The translations under genes were made by a program, and so were the position numbers. This document shows positions 1 through 12,847 of a stretch of DNA of 64,000 nucleotides, in pieces (the stretch's first letter is position 1; the number at the start of each line of letters is the position of its first letter). Below the pieces are notes generated by a model. That model made no database searches and had not been told where the DNA came from. It saw only the letters and a program-made list of their open reading frames with translations. Source of the stretch: Opisthocomus hoazin. Its lineage: Eukaryota; Chordata; Aves; Opisthocomiformes; Opisthocomidae. The stretch spans positions 7,157,501 through 7,221,500 of the forward strand of contig NC_134419.1 in the NCBI RefSeq assembly GCF_030867145.1, in the 5' to 3' direction.

Positions 1-1316
1 CAAACCCACGACAAAGAAGATTCCTAATTCTATGAGCCCACCATGCCTGGAGGTGCTAATCCCCAACATTTTCACCTCATGGCAGACTGTCACTGCCTTT
101 TTCCACAAAGACAGAATAGTTTATGCAGAAAAGGTTCTTCATGAGGACTGATTTTCACAAGGAATGTTTCATTCCTGTGCATCCTTTGTAGTATTCTACA
201 AAGAACAATAGCACTGATAGCAAAGTTTTATTTTTATTATTATTTCTCCCATTTACATACAGTCTTTCTGGTAAATCCCATCCTCATGCCTTCCTGGTCT
301 TTCTAGTTTTATAGAGAAAGACAGGCTTTATCCTCTGAGGCACTTAGCACCTACAGTAATTACTGATGACAGCATTAGGCCTGAATATATGGGCTACACA
401 TATAGCTAGCTACAAAAACCCTAAACATACAGCCTAATGGTATGTCATCCATTACAAAGCCAGAAGCGTAGTCTGAGTTCCTGCATAACACACGCCTCCT
501 GACATTTCATTGCTGTATTTAGAACTAGTTAGAACTTAAAAAGAGATGTTTCAAGAATATAAAATCCCTCCTAAGGGATTATTTAGTCATCTGTGATGAG
601 ATTTTTCTTTGCATCATGCTCTATAATTGTATTAAAATATACCATTAGTCTGCCATATGTTTTGGCTGCATAATTTGTGGAGTTAGTAATGTATACCCAA
701 AGGGCAAATTTTCTCAGCTGCAAGCCCACCTTTTCTCTCTGCCAGTATTTACGTCGTATTTTCCCCATCAGAACTTCTGGTTTGATTTAAAGGACACTTT
801 AATATTTAACTTATGAATTGGTCAATAAAATCCTCTATTTCTTTTGAAATAGTGCAAAATTAAAAGACAGGTGTTAGTTTCTTGGGTTAGAAGAAAGGCA
901 GAAGAAAACAACCAATACTTACTGGTCTATGTAATGCACTCAAGAGCAAGCACTGCCCAAAGCTCAGCATACTGGTCTTTGAGAGTCCATATCTTTTGAA
1001 CTTAGCCCTGAAATTCTAGTCTTTATTTACCCTACTTATATTGCTTTTCTGGTGCAAGCAGTTATTACTGTGGGTATAAGTTAACTTAGAGTTGTGACAG
1101 AATTTGCATTTTTACATACTTAGAGACACTTTCACTTTATCCAGATGGTGCAAAGATGCTTTAGTGTATATGAGAAACAGGTCCTGGGAGTCTATGGAGG
1201 CCCTAGATAATCCTGGTGAATGTAAAGCAGACCACAGGCTTTCAAAGTAAAAATTCCTTTCCTGCTATATAAAGTGAACAGTGGCAGTATTCCGAATCTT
1301 AATGCTTTTCACGTAG
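1..1316 (+). other. SLC1A7: SLC1A7 last intron (3' part)
   Basis: This is AT-rich non-coding sequence upstream of the SLC1A7 terminal exon. It ends in the acceptor ...CTTTTCACGTAG at 1305-1316. I looked for the preceding transporter exon (the conserved DRFRT/NVWGD region of the family) and did not find it, so that exon must lie left of the window. No repeat or other gene is recognised here. Confidence 0.6.
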
Positions 1317-1553
1317 GTGCCATTGATCTGTGAAACTAAGCCTATTAACATCCATCAGATTGTGGCTTACCAGAGAAATGGCTGTGTGAAGACCATGAAT
1401 GAATCTCGTGGACCAGAAACAGTGAAAGGGTTTCAGCACCACATACCCGTACAAGTGGAGCAAGAAGAAAGTCCAGTGGAGAATCACACTAAGAAATCCA
1501 ACAGTAAAGACCACTGCACTATTGAAATAAATGAACTAGAAACAAATGTGTAA
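1317..1553 (+). CDS. SLC1A7: SLC1A7 (EAAT5) terminal coding exon, partial gene
   Basis: This exon encodes the cytoplasmic C-terminal tail of excitatory amino acid transporter 5, a Na+-coupled glutamate transporter with a large glutamate-gated chloride conductance, found mainly in retinal photoreceptors and bipolar cells. The exon opens after an AG acceptor and reads in frame to TAA at 1551-1553, giving 78 residues. Recognisable family blocks are CETKP near the start, the NGCVK segment, HHIPVQVEQ in the middle and HCTIEINELETNV at the end. The last four residues, ETNV, are the class I PDZ-binding motif typical of EAAT5. The middle (around KKSNSKD) is less conserved. The membrane-spanning part of the gene is outside the window. 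The first codon is GTG and is not a start; it follows a splice junction. The gene converges on PODN. Confidence 0.93.
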   Translation: MPLICETKPINIHQIVAYQRNGCVKTMNESRGPETVKGFQHHIPVQVEQEESPVENHTKKSNSKDHCTIEINELETNV

Positions 1554-2648
1554 CTGCTACACTCAGTGGTATCTCACACCCCAGTGACCTGATACCCAAT
1601 CTCTACCTCACAGCTGGAAGAGGGACTCTTGAACAGGAAAACGTGGAATTATCGCCACCCTGCTTGTACTGGAGCTAGAAGACCAGCTGTGAACATCAGG
1701 AAAGACACACAGTTCGCAAGAGACATGGGCTTCTTTAGGTGGAAGATTTGAATACTGAAAAATTAACTAATGGACAACTACTGTTTTATTCTGCACTCAT
1801 TTGACTCCTATATAGCATTTGACACTCCTTTGGCTTCTTTTTTAAAGGTTTTTTTTTTATTTGACCCTTTTTGGTTTTCTAACCAAAGCCTTTTTTTGTG
1901 AATCTCAATAATTATGAACACTGTATTTATGTAGATTTTTTGCGATGTGAAAATGTTTCACCCAGACTGTTACAGATACTAATTTTGTCTAATATTCACT
2001 AAATACAGAGTTTGTGCTTAGTTTTAGAACAGCAGTAGGAAAATCACACTGATTTCCTGATCTCAAGGTGTTACATATATTACCAAATAACACCTCAAGC
2101 AGCGGTGAAGCAAAGCATCAATTTTTGCAAGAAAGCACATACAGGTAATTCTGATGTGCAGCCTTCAGAGACAGGCATTCAGGTGTGATGCATAACACAA
2201 AGAATTCCTAGGTCACTGCAGAGCACAGTTTGCCTTCCAAGTGCCAGATTTATTAACCTTTTTTTAACCTAACTCTTCAGTAGAGTCAGTACCATGCACA
2301 TGCAGTGGCAGAGGCGATGTGAGCCGTAATCCATAAGCACTGGTGCTAACGTGTCCTCTCCTGTAGGCTGATCTACTGTAGATGTGTATAAACCCAAAAC
2401 TCAAGCTCTTGAACCGTGTGCGTCATCCTACGGGCAGACTGGACAGACTGGAACCCAACGATGCTGATAATGGGGGTAATACTGAGGTTTTGTGAGGAGT
2501 TTTCAGTGGAAACTGGCCCGTTATTTCTCATAATTCAGTGGTTGATCTACATTGACAGTTTCTCCCTTTCCACTATCGACTGAATCTTTCAGTTACAATA
2601 AAATCCGCTACGTTTCCAATGTTTGTGATAGAGAACATTTTTAATAAA
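1554..2648 (+). other. SLC1A7: SLC1A7 3' UTR (probable extent)
   Basis: Non-coding sequence follows the SLC1A7 stop codon. It is T-rich around 1845-1930 and contains AUUUA-type elements (for example near 1925). Two AATAAA hexamers are present, at 2597-2602 and 2643-2648. The second is followed by GT-rich sequence, so I place the likely 3' end just after it. The exact cleavage site is inferred. Confidence 0.45.
2643..2648 (+). terminator. SLC1A7: Candidate polyadenylation signal, SLC1A7
   Basis: This is a canonical AATAAA about 1.1 kb after the stop codon, followed by T/GT-rich sequence (GCTGTCTGTGC about 20 bases on). A second AATAAA at 2597-2602 is an alternative. Hexamers occur by chance in AT-rich DNA, so use is inferred. 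Confidence 0.4.
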
Positions 2649-5600
2649 CCTGCCATTTCAAAAACAGGCTGTCTGTGCACTTCTACTATCAGTGTCTTCT
2701 TATTTTGCTGCAAAAACAGAGAGTGAGGAGGCCTTTTGAAAAGTTGGGATTCAATCCAGAGATTACATACCAGTTCATACCAATACACTTGACATAATAC
2801 ATTTAGCTACTTGTGTCATATCAGTTTCAGATAACATGTGCCTGGTATTATAATGTGCTCCTCTCATCTGTAGAGAAAAAATAACCCAGTCAAAAAGGAA
2901 AATTTCTGCACTCGCCAGAAGCAGAAGTGCTTCAAGCACACGATTAATGATTTTCCTGGGATGGGCATGTTCACCTGTTCTTTGAGGGCTCCTGTTCAGA
3001 CTATTTCTTTTGTCATGCACTGATTTGTTGCCTCAGAGGGCTGTAGTGTAGGTAGTTTAAATATCAAATGGTAAAGCCAGAGAGAACAAACATACATCTT
3101 ATTTGCCTATAATTCCTCAGAAATTAAGTATTAATTTTAAAACACATACAGTTGATAACTATTTTCCTGATTTTATTCTAGAGTGAAAACAACAAACACA
3201 GAATATAAAGAATAAGAAAGAACTGGATTTTTTCAAAACAATATGCTCCTGAGCAAGTCCTATAATGGACCTGCTCTACAGAGTGCCATTAAAATGAGTG
3301 ATTTGGGAGAGCTGAGGCTGGTCTGCACCTCCCTGAATGGGCAGAAGCACTAGCTGACAAACACAGCATCTGATGCTTTCCTCTAAGCAGCACTGACAGC
3401 TCCAAGAGGTCCCATTCATCCTTCCCCAGCCGTCCGTTCCTCCCTGCACTGTCTCCCCTCCTCTCCCAGCTGTACAGACCCAACTATTTATGAGGCCAGA
3501 CGAAGAATCAGATGAGAAGTATTTTTAATTCAAACCAGTTCACATATGTTTTTCGCACAGTCCTGACAGACAGTTGTGTCAACACCAGTGAAGGGGTGAC
3601 ACAGGGACAAGAACAAGCAGCCAGGAATGAAACAGCCGAAGCGCCTGTGGAGAGGGCAGGCCTTCTGCATACTGGCTTTGCCAGCAAAGAGAACATAACA
3701 TAGTCTCAACTTCACACAGTCAATGACAGATATGTGAAGCAATAGTAAAATCATTCCTGCCAGTCATCTATCACTTTACAATCACTTTGCATAGAAAGAA
3801 ATGACGAAGGAAGAGGCCAGGTAGATCCAAGATTTGGAATGAGCAGTTCTGAACTAAGAGGTTTTGGATGAGTTTGCCCACGCACCATGCCAAGGTGCCA
3901 TGTGCTGCCAGGCAGAAAGTGCTGCTAGCCTTGCCACCACCTTCTCCAGCCACTTACAACCTTTGGCTAACTACAAAGTGCAAATTCTTTTGCCTGCTTG
4001 CCTGAGAGAGCTTACTTACTCTGACTCTCTTCAGCTCAGTCATGTGTCTCTAAGCCAACCTCAGTGCTAAGAACCTGTGACGTTTGCAAGGAGAACTTCA
4101 GATGAGACAAAGCATCAAAGACCTGAAGAAGCAGCTGGTTGTGCTACTGAAGTCCTACACAATAAAGAAAACCACAATTTTGCCCTTTACACTCTGTTTG
4201 GCAACTAGGGAATGCAGAAGTCTCATATGTGAAGGTATATTTTTTTTGAATCAACAGGCTGTTTTAAAAGTAGCCTTCTGCATTCAAATCCTATTCATAG
4301 ACTGTCCAGTTTTGCTTTGCAAATTTGAAATGCATTTTTTTTGATACATTATATTGTTTGGATCTTTAAAACTTAGGGTTTATACCAATATGTGCCTCCC
4401 ATTCACCCTAAAGATTACACCTATCATAACTTACCATTTTCTTTGTGAGTCTCCTGTAGTTTGGAGCTACTGTTTGGTGTCTTATATTTTGCTTTTACAA
4501 ACTCTTTTCAGGGCAAGTTTATTTTCTGTTGATGTTGCTTTGGGCCTTGCACAACAATGGCAGCTGCAATGTAAGCTTTCCTCCACGTTAACTATTTTCC
4601 ATGTCTCACGGTGTTTGTTGTCAAGCAGCTTGACGCACGGTGCAATTAGGCTAGCAGTAGGTTCTATATTGTATTTGCATGTATGGATCTGTTCACATTT
4701 TTCAGCTGTAATCACACTTCCTTCCAACCAAAATAATGAAGCCGTTGATTATCAAGTTAGAGTGCAAGCTTTGTGTTGGTAAATTATGTTTCTCCTACTT
4801 TCAGAGCATAAAAACAAACATGTGACTTTTATAGTCTCAAAACTTTTATATTAAAAATATCAGTCAAACATCCAATCTATCACTAATTACGTCAGCTTGT
4901 ATGGAATACTTTCAAGTATATGTGGAAAGAACATATTTCTTAACTGGCAACATTCAACCTTATTTTGAAGTTGCCTCCCCCTGGTAAAAAGAAAGGGAAT
5001 TTAGCCTATTATAGTATACTCAAGACACACTAGCAGAGAGTGTTGAGGAGGGAGAGAAGATAATTAAGAAGGGTGGTGCATTGTATACAGCTATGGAAGA
5101 AATAAAAATTAACACGTACTTATCAGAGACAGTGATTTTATGCTGGTTAATGTGCAACTGCATTGCTCTAGAGACACTACCGAGAGGAAAGAAGCCAGCG
5201 CAGACTGTTGTGGTGTAAAACATGATTAAAGACATCTTAAAACAGGTTCTTGAGGATTTTGCCAACACCAAGGAAGTTTTGTGTTGAATTGCTGTAATAA
5301 ATCCTTGTACAAGATTTAGAACTGGGAGAAAGAGACATAACCAGTGCACTTACACATCCCACTACCTCCCAAGCGCTTTTGGCTGCCAACCCAAATATAG
5401 AAGTTTATGGAACCAGCACAGTCACTCATAGTCTCAGCTAGTCTTAATTGATGCCACTTAAATGACTTAATTGCAGCTAAGCTTATTTATGTCACCTGAA
5501 TATGTATCCCAACATAGAAATCAGATGATCTAAATAATTATCTAAAACTTTAAATCTTAGACTCCCTCCATGCCATACTAGCAATTCTAAAGCACTTAGA

Positions 5601-8600
5601 AAATACAGTAACTCTGTAACATCACCATTCGATGAGCCCTCTCTTTCAATTCTACAACAAACATTAATTTTAGACCCTTTTTAACAACAGCAAACTGATT
5701 TATAATACTTTCAAAGCAGACAGAATGCTTCATCTTCAAGCCAGATGGATAGTCTTGGAAATGACCTCAGTCCTTTCTGTGTTTCCCATAAAACTGTGGT
5801 AACTACTAGCAGAAGGTGGTTGATGTGTGCACGCAAAATGTGTAACCTGGGAAATTAATTGAATCTGGAAAACTCAGGCTGCTTTTGATCTTGCCCAATG
5901 CTAAGTCCTTCTGTGCCTCCATCTCTGCTGAACGACCAGGTGCGTTTTTACATAAAGACAGCGATCTTTCGTTACAGTCACGGTGGCAACGAGGAATTGC
6001 TGGTTTGCCCCTCCAGGCACTAAGCTGGCTGAGATCACAGCCCTCCAGCTGAGAACCAAGTACAGCGAGGGGAGAAAGCAATGTAGGTTTTTCAATAGGG
6101 ATGCTACTGCTGCCTGTCTTGCAGTGGGGGAGCAGACATTTTTGCAATAATAATGCCTGGAAAATATCTGACTTTAAATATTTGACAAGGAGGTCACAGC
6201 ATGGACAAACATAATGCAACCATTCACTAAGGACCGAGCCGCAAATGAAATACATGTACTAAATTTCTCACTTTAACCTATGACTTCACATACAACTGAG
6301 GAGGCAACTGGAATTTATAAGAGAGTTTCTTCCACAAAACCCAAAATGGATGAGATCAATAGAACAGGAAGGCTGGTCACTGCTTAAGTTCAGCTTGTTA
6401 TTCACTATCCCAGACTCTCATGTGATCTCATGGTCAACTGACCACAAGAATGCAGAGTTTGCTTCCCGTCTACAAACAGAGAAAAAGTAGTTTTCTAATT
6501 CAACAGTGTTGCATGGTAAGGATAAATCAGATGCAAACTGAGACAGTTATAGAACACATTAAAGGGGACTTTCATGGCTACCCTGGATTAGACACTCCTG
6601 TCTCTCTGGAAGCACAGAATCACTACCCACAATATTCACAGGAATTTCCAAGCTCCTGTTTCAAGTGAAAAAAGCTCAGATTCCATTATTTTAAAAGTAG
6701 CAACAGTTGCATCTCCATAGCCTCGAAGATGATATCTGGGAATGGATTTGGCACAGCTGAGACTTTTGGCAGATTTGTGTCACAACATATTTCAGACATT
6801 TTACAGGCTGTCAAAGTAAAATCATAGCAGTCTGTTACTGAGAGAATGGTATTTTGGGGAAGGAATAAAGAAGGCTTCAGGAAGACAAGATGGTGAGTAT
6901 TGATAGGTGAAGAGGCAGATTGTTAAGTCACTTCTCCTGCAATAGAATCAAACCTCCTTTCCTTGCTGGCTCCAAGAGAAAGGGTACCAGCAGCTGGAGA
7001 GGTAGGGATGGAGCAAGCCACCCCTTTCCTTGCAAAGCTTCTGCTTGCAGACAGCCACTAAAGACAAAGCAGACAGGTCTGCAGGTATCCACGAGCATCT
7101 GTGACTCACTGGTCACCCCTTCACAGCTAATTCTTGGCTACCTCTCACTCACTGAAAGCTATTGGAACAGACTGTGCAGTTAATGGAACAAATCTTTTCC
7201 TTCTCCTATTTGTGACACAACGAAAACTTATTAGTATGCCCACAAAGAATTTTGGTGGTAGCGCATTCTGTTCTTCTTTCCAAACTAGCATAGAGCACTC
7301 AGTCCAGCACAAGAACAAGCAAATATTGTTGCTGAAGTATTATCAATTCATTTATTACAAAACCCTTCAGTATTCACGCCACTGGGAATATGGATGTGCT
7401 GAGGGTAGGTAGGTCACACTTCTGCTTTTCAGGTTCTGTCACAGGAGTTTTTCTTCTGTAAGGTACAGAGTTCTGCATCTGTTGCTTTAAAAGCAGACAT
7501 CTTTCATCATGAGGAGGTATCTGCATTTCATTTAGGAGTGGAACACACACTTGTATGTGTCTGCACATAACACGAGCTGAAAGCCAGGATTTGACCCACC
7601 ACATGAAACTTACTGTAGTTAATTGTTGCTTTTGAACTTTCCTAAGAAGGCTATAATATCTCTAGCATTTTTTAGCTTTTCCCCACCCCCAAAGGAGGGT
7701 ATTTTAATAAGATGGAAAAAGCAGGGGAAGCAAAACAAGAAGTGTTTTATGTTCACAGATATCTCACATTTCTTCTGCTACAAATTCTCTATGGTCTAGA
7801 ATGCAAAACCAAAAGAAAAACAAGACTGACCTTGAGATTTTTCATTATGATTTCATTGCTTCTAGTGGTTTTATAGGGTTTTACCACTAGGCTATTAAAA
7901 ACATGTGGAAATTATACAGAACTAAGGCAAACTGAGTATTTTCAACCCTGATCTTCCATCTTCTTTTCCATTTAAATACTTTAAATAGTTCTTTTATATT
8001 TCATGAGTTTTTTGAAAACAAATAAAGTATAGAGATTCGATAGCCTATATTTTATTGATAGTTTAATCAGTAAATGTATGATCTTTGTTTTAGAATAAAT
8101 AATCCAATCTTCTGGAGATTTTTAATAGAAGAAAGCATATCTCTGACATGAAATCCTTCCTAACCAAATATCTGAGGAGGGAGGAATCAGGATGGACAGG
8201 AGGGTATCCGTCCAGCTCTAGCAGAAAGTTCAGAAAGCAAGTCTCGAAGCTCTCCGATGGAGAGAATTTCCACTGTGACGTCTCATTCTCAGTTGTTTTC
8301 TCCCTGGTGCTGTGCACAGATCTAACGTACAGCACCATACCATACTTTTTTGCAAAGTAATCTTCAGCTCTCCATAGTAAATTTCACAGAAGGTATTTGA
8401 GATTATCTGCATACCAGACATTTTGCTCGTCCCCTCTCTGTAAGGCAGGTGGGAACAACCTGGAAGACTCACTTCGGTTGTTCCTGCTTGATTTGGCAAA
8501 GATTCACTTTGGTGCTTCCTGCCTGCGTTACATAGAGAGTAGGAACAACCAGCCTGAGTCTTCCAATGCCAAAACTTCTAAGCTGTGGATGATGAGGGTG

Positions 8601-8899
8601 CCTCATGGTGCAGCAACTCTACTGTCCTCAGCACATCAGTAAAGTGCTTTGGGTTTTATCCCACTGCTGCGTTTGAATAAAACAGACCCGAAACAGAGGT
8701 CCACCACAAAGAAGGGGAGAAATCTAGAGTGCTATGTAAGGAATCAAAGTTAATTTTAATTCTATATAAAAGATATATCCTAAGTAAAAATTTGTTAAAG
8801 CTAATTTCTTTGATGACTGTCAACAAACATGCAATTACACCCTAAGCAATAAAAGCATGACACTCATTCATTCCTTGTCTGCAACTGGAGCTGAGAATA
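2649..8899. other. Intergenic, SLC1A7-PODN, left part
   Basis: No gene, RNA gene or young repeat is recognised in this 6.2 kb. Open frames are present (the longest at 4354-4782 on + and 5806-6255 on -), but they show no domain, no flanking splice structure and no codon signature I can support. A small imperfect inverted repeat sits at 8434-8540 and is listed separately. Confidence 0.5.
8434..8540. repeat. Imperfect inverted repeat / hairpin
   Basis: The outer arms (8434-8458 and 8516-8540) are imperfectly complementary: CTCTCTGTAAGGCAGG against the reverse complement of CCTGCCTGCGTTACATAGAGAG. A perfect 9-bp inner stem pairs GGAACAACC (8452-8460) with GGTTGTTCC (8476-8484). A further copy of GGAACAACC at 8542-8550 and a GAAGACTCA / TGAGTCTTC pair add nested pairing. 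It may be a decayed MITE-like element or chance. Confidence 0.35.
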
Positions 8900-9840
8900 T
8901 TCTCATCAACGACACAGACAGTGGCATTTAGCGCACCCTCACCAAGTTTGCAGATGACACCAAGCTGAGTGGTGTGGCTGACATGCCGGAGGGATGGGAT
9001 GTCATCCAGAGGGACCTGGACAAGCTCGAAGAGTGGGCCTGTGTGAATCTCATGAGGTTCAACAAAGCCAAGTGCAGGGTCCTGCACCTGCATCATGGCA
9101 ACCCCCGGTATTGGTGCAGACTGGGGGATGAAGGGATTGAGAGCAGCCCTGCTGAGAGGGACTTGGGGGTACTGATGTATGAAAAGCTGGACATGAGCTG
9201 GCAGTGTGTACTGGTAGCACAGCAGGCCAACCATACCCTGGGCTGCATTCCCAGCAGGATGGCCACAGGGCGAGGGAGGGGATTCTGCCCCTCTGCTCCA
9301 CTCTGGTGAGAGCCCACCTGGAGTCCTGCATCCAGCTCTGGAGCCCTCAGCGCAGGACAGACCTGGAGCTGTTGGAGCAGGGCCAGAGGAGGCCCCAGCA
9401 ATGATCCGAGGGCTGGAACCCCTCTGCTGAGAGGAAAGGCTGGGAGAGCTGGGGCTGGTCAGCCTGGAGAAGAGAAGGCTGTGGGGAAACCTTACAGCAG
9501 CCTGCCAGTACCTGAAGGGGGCTTATAAGAAAGAAGAGGACAAAGTTTTTAGCAGGGCCTGTTGCAACAGGACAAGTGGTAATGGTTTTAAACTAAAAGA
9601 GGGTAGATTTAGATTAGATATAAGGAAGAATTTTTTCACAATGAGGGTGGTGAGGCACTGGCACAGGTTGCCCAGAGAGGTGGTAGATGTCCCATCCCTG
9701 GAAACATTCAAAGTCAGGTTGGATGGGGCTCTGAGCAACCTGATCCAGTTGAAGATGTCCCCGCTCACTGCAGGGCTGGGGGTGGGCTAGATGGCCTTTA
9801 AAGGTCCCTTCCAACCCAAACCATTCTCTGATTCTATGAA
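8900..9840 (+). mobile_element. CR1 LINE, 3' fragment
   Basis: This is a 5'-truncated CR1 non-LTR retrotransposon in plus orientation. Its left part encodes the C-terminal portion of the CR1 reverse transcriptase, beginning just before the catalytic FADD motif (at about 8948-8959), then the [20 protein letters not shown] and ERDLGVL blocks. The frame is broken by stops and frameshifts after about 9309, so it is dead. The 3' half matches the CR1 3' region (TTAGATTAGATATAAGGAAG, GAGGTGGT...CCATCCCTGGA). It ends in the CR1 terminal repeat ...TTCTCTGATTCTATGAA. The many lesions suggest moderate age. Confidence 0.92.
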
Positions 9841-10989
9841 TACTGCAAATCAGTCTGAATTTTTATCGGAAGCAACGTTCTCGACAGTATCATAATCATA
9901 CGCTAAAAACAGATTCTGGAACTACCATGGGGAAAACTTGAGATAGCCTGTACGACTGTGCATTGAAACAGCTTTTGCCTGATTCAAAATCATTTAAAGA
10001 AGGATTTTATTGATGGACTGTTTAATGTCCTTGGATACTACTGAAGAATTTTTATGGAAACACTCTGTATACTGGATTATTAGAACACATTTATCATCCA
10101 CTGCCTCCACATACATCTCACAGCTGGCTGACTTTACAATAGCGGTATGAATCAGAGCTACAGGGCACACCAATATTTTCCTCACTAAAGGAAATCAAGT
10201 TCTTTTGGGAATTTACTCACTGTTCTTATATTAGCAACATAATAAAGCAATTACAATGATCTCCATAAATGAATCCCACTAGAGAAGCAAGTATCTTGAA
10301 AAAACAAGGCTAAATTCATATTATATAAAACTCTCTATACGTTGAAGTGTTTAGGACAACTATTCCCTAACCCAGGGAGAAAGACTCACCAATATTACAG
10401 TACAGAATGAAAACAGTTAATAGGATATTGGACTATATCGCAGAAGCTTTCCAAGAGACTGCTTCCCATCAAATATATTAATTGTAAAATATGCCTTTAT
10501 TTTTATTACTTTTTTGTAAGCAAAATTTGTAAAAATATTCATGGGCTCAGTCAACATTGTGACAAATAGTATGGTAAACTAAACTCTTACTGAGCATCAA
10601 CAGCCACTGTCAAGAAAGAAGAATCGTGAAGCTTTGATCAGACCCCTCCTGCCTCCCGCCTCTGCACGGACCACTGAGGAGCAAGAAATGGCAGCTGGGT
10701 CCCAGGGAGGAGGACACTTCCCGTTCTCATTTGCTTTATTAACACAGCCTCACTCTTGCACATACCTAACTCCTGCTACTCCAGATCTTCAGCCTTCTCA
10801 GGAAAAAGTCCCCGCTATCCCTCTTGCAAAGCAGCAGAAGAGGAGGAGGGCGTTTTTTATACCACAGATGCCTTCATAGCAGGCCTGTCAGCCCAGCTCC
10901 TCAGCACCTGCAGAAGTTGGAGGATCCTCTCCCCAGCAGCCCTGTCAATGGACAATCCTATGGCAGGGAGCTAATGAAAATCATCTCCA
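9841..10989. other. Intergenic, no feature recognised
   Basis: AT-rich sequence without coding or repeat signal that I can name. Base composition rises toward the CpG-rich block on its right from about 10,640. Confidence 0.5.
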
Positions 10990-12080
10990 AGTTCCCAGAG
11001 CTCAGAAGATACCTCAGATCTTCACCCCGGCACGGCTGCCTGGCCCACCGCCGGCTGCGAGGAGGGCGGCTGGCAGCTCTGGGAGGAAGCCGCCCCGCCG
11101 GGACGCTGTGCCACTGCCAGGGGCCTGCAGCTGGTGTTCGCCAGGAGCTGCCGCCGCTCCCCCAAGGGAGCACTTTGCAGCTTTCCTCCCGCCCCACCGC
11201 ATCCCCTGTCAAACTTGGTCAAAAGTTTTCCTTCGGAGGTTTTTTTTTTCTTTCTTAACTAATTTTTCCTTAGAAGAGTATCTACTGACTGTGTAAAGCA
11301 CCTCTTTTTCATCAAACGTGACACTTCAACACCAAACACCACAGAACAGTGTTGTGAGGCCCTCGAGGCAGAGCGGGACCCCCCTCAGCACACTACAGAG
11401 GTGCTTCGCCCCCCACCCTGCCTCCCTCCCTGGCAGCACGGCCGCCGGCGCTCCCCACAACCCACCCCTCCTGCCCGATGAGGCTGGGGACTGCTGCTCA
11501 CCCGCCACGTCCTGCTGTCCCTCGCAGAGGGGCTCGCAGGGCGCCATCTTGGAGCAGGGCAGGCCTCGGCCTCATCCCACCTCCCTCCTCACAGAGAAGC
11601 CGCCGCAGCCGGGGCCTCTCCTCTCCCCACAGCAGGTGGGATGGCACCAGCTCCTTGTGGGGCCTTGTTGGGGCAGGAGGAAACCTCCACGTCTGTGAAC
11701 GCGGGGAGCAGAGGGACACAGGCTCCCCAGCTCCAGTCCAACCCCAGCCTCATGGGCCCTCCCGGCACCCACGGAAGGAAAAGGGGCCACAACCCCCTCA
11801 TGGGGAGATAACACCTCTGGGGAAGGTACAATTATCCCCAGCCTTTTTTTCCTGGAAGCCCCCAAAAAACAAGCCCGCGGGGTTACCTGGAGGGGAGCGG
11901 TGTGCAGCAGGAGGGATAGCAGCGGGGAGGGAGCAGGCGCCGGGTGACCCAGTCCTCAGGAGGGAATGGGCATGGGGGTAAGGAGCCCGAAGGAACGGGG
12001 ACGAGGGGGAGAACAGCTGCGGAACTGCCCGTCCACATTGCAGATGTAGCCGGGCTACGTGCACATCGTCTGAAATAAAA
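10990..12080. promoter_or_regulatory. Orphan CpG island between convergent genes
   Basis: This is an abrupt GC- and CpG-rich stretch in otherwise AT-rich DNA, densest at about 11,025-11,160, 11,400-11,560 and 11,870-12,060. It contains GC boxes and, at 11,541-11,552, the element GCGCCATCTTGG, whose reverse complement CCAAGATGGCGC is a YY1-type site common near vertebrate transcription starts. It lies between the 3' ends of SLC1A7 and PODN, about 8-9 kb from one and 4-5 kb from the other, so neither gene explains it. Several overlapping open frames on both strands are expected by chance in GC-rich DNA. Possible roles are the promoter of an unannotated long non-coding RNA, an enhancer, or simply a GC-rich patch. 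Confidence 0.55.
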
Positions 12081-12835
12081 GCTCATTATCCAGGGGCTAT
12101 TTTTGGCGCCTGTTGAGTTCTTTATAGCTCACGTGCTGCATTTGTACTCCCAATGCTACGAAAAATCGTATCCAATCTCAGAAAAATCCGATTTTTCCCA
12201 TTTTTTTGCAGTGTCCTCTGTAATGAGGAAACGTCCTTTAAGAGAAAAACAGCAAATAAACTTGGACCTCAGTTTGCATACAGATGCATGAATACCAAGA
12301 ATGTGCAAATGCACACTTAGGAATAGAGTTGCCAACTGAATGTTTTAAACTTCAGGTTTTCACTATCCATATATCTGTCTCAGCCTTAAAAACTTCGTGT
12401 TTGTCTCTTTCCCAAATCCAAGCAATTCACAGGAAGAAAGTTACATGAAAACAACAGTTATGTTGTCTCTTCCTGGTCCAACTCAGTGGCCTAAGGAGAG
12501 GCCAACCACCCAACTCTCCTCATTTTTACTAAAGGGAATAATAAAAATGCGTGTTCCTGGGTCCTGCTCCATCCGAGGTCTGGGTTGGACCCTGGGATTA
12601 CAGGAGCCACCCACAGTCAAGAAAAAGAGGTGGGCTTAGCCCTGTGGCCTTCTGACTCTTTCTTATCATCTCTCACGGAGCCTCTTAGTTTTTTGAAAGA
12701 AAGAAACTACCATTTTGGTTTGACAGTTTTATGTCCAAAATGTCATAGGTGCTGACAATACCAGGTAAGCGAGGAATCAAGGCCGTGGTTCTCCCTCATC
12801 GATCTCTGACATGACAATCAGAAGACAGTCCTCTT

Positions 12836-12847
12836 GGGGGGGGGGGG
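12836..12847. repeat. G homopolymer (12 G)
   Basis: An uninterrupted run of 12 G on the plus strand. Confidence 0.9.

Noticed and set aside
4354-4782. 142-codon open frame on plus
   Set aside because: It has no recognised domain, no signal peptide followed by a plausible fold, no splice context and no codon bias; consistent with chance in low-stop sequence.
5806-6255. 149-codon open frame on minus
   Set aside because: The composition looks random and no family is recognised.
10824-11981. Several long overlapping frames on both strands
   Set aside because: These are stop-poor frames caused by the GC-rich CpG block; they are Pro/Arg/Gly-rich with no domain.
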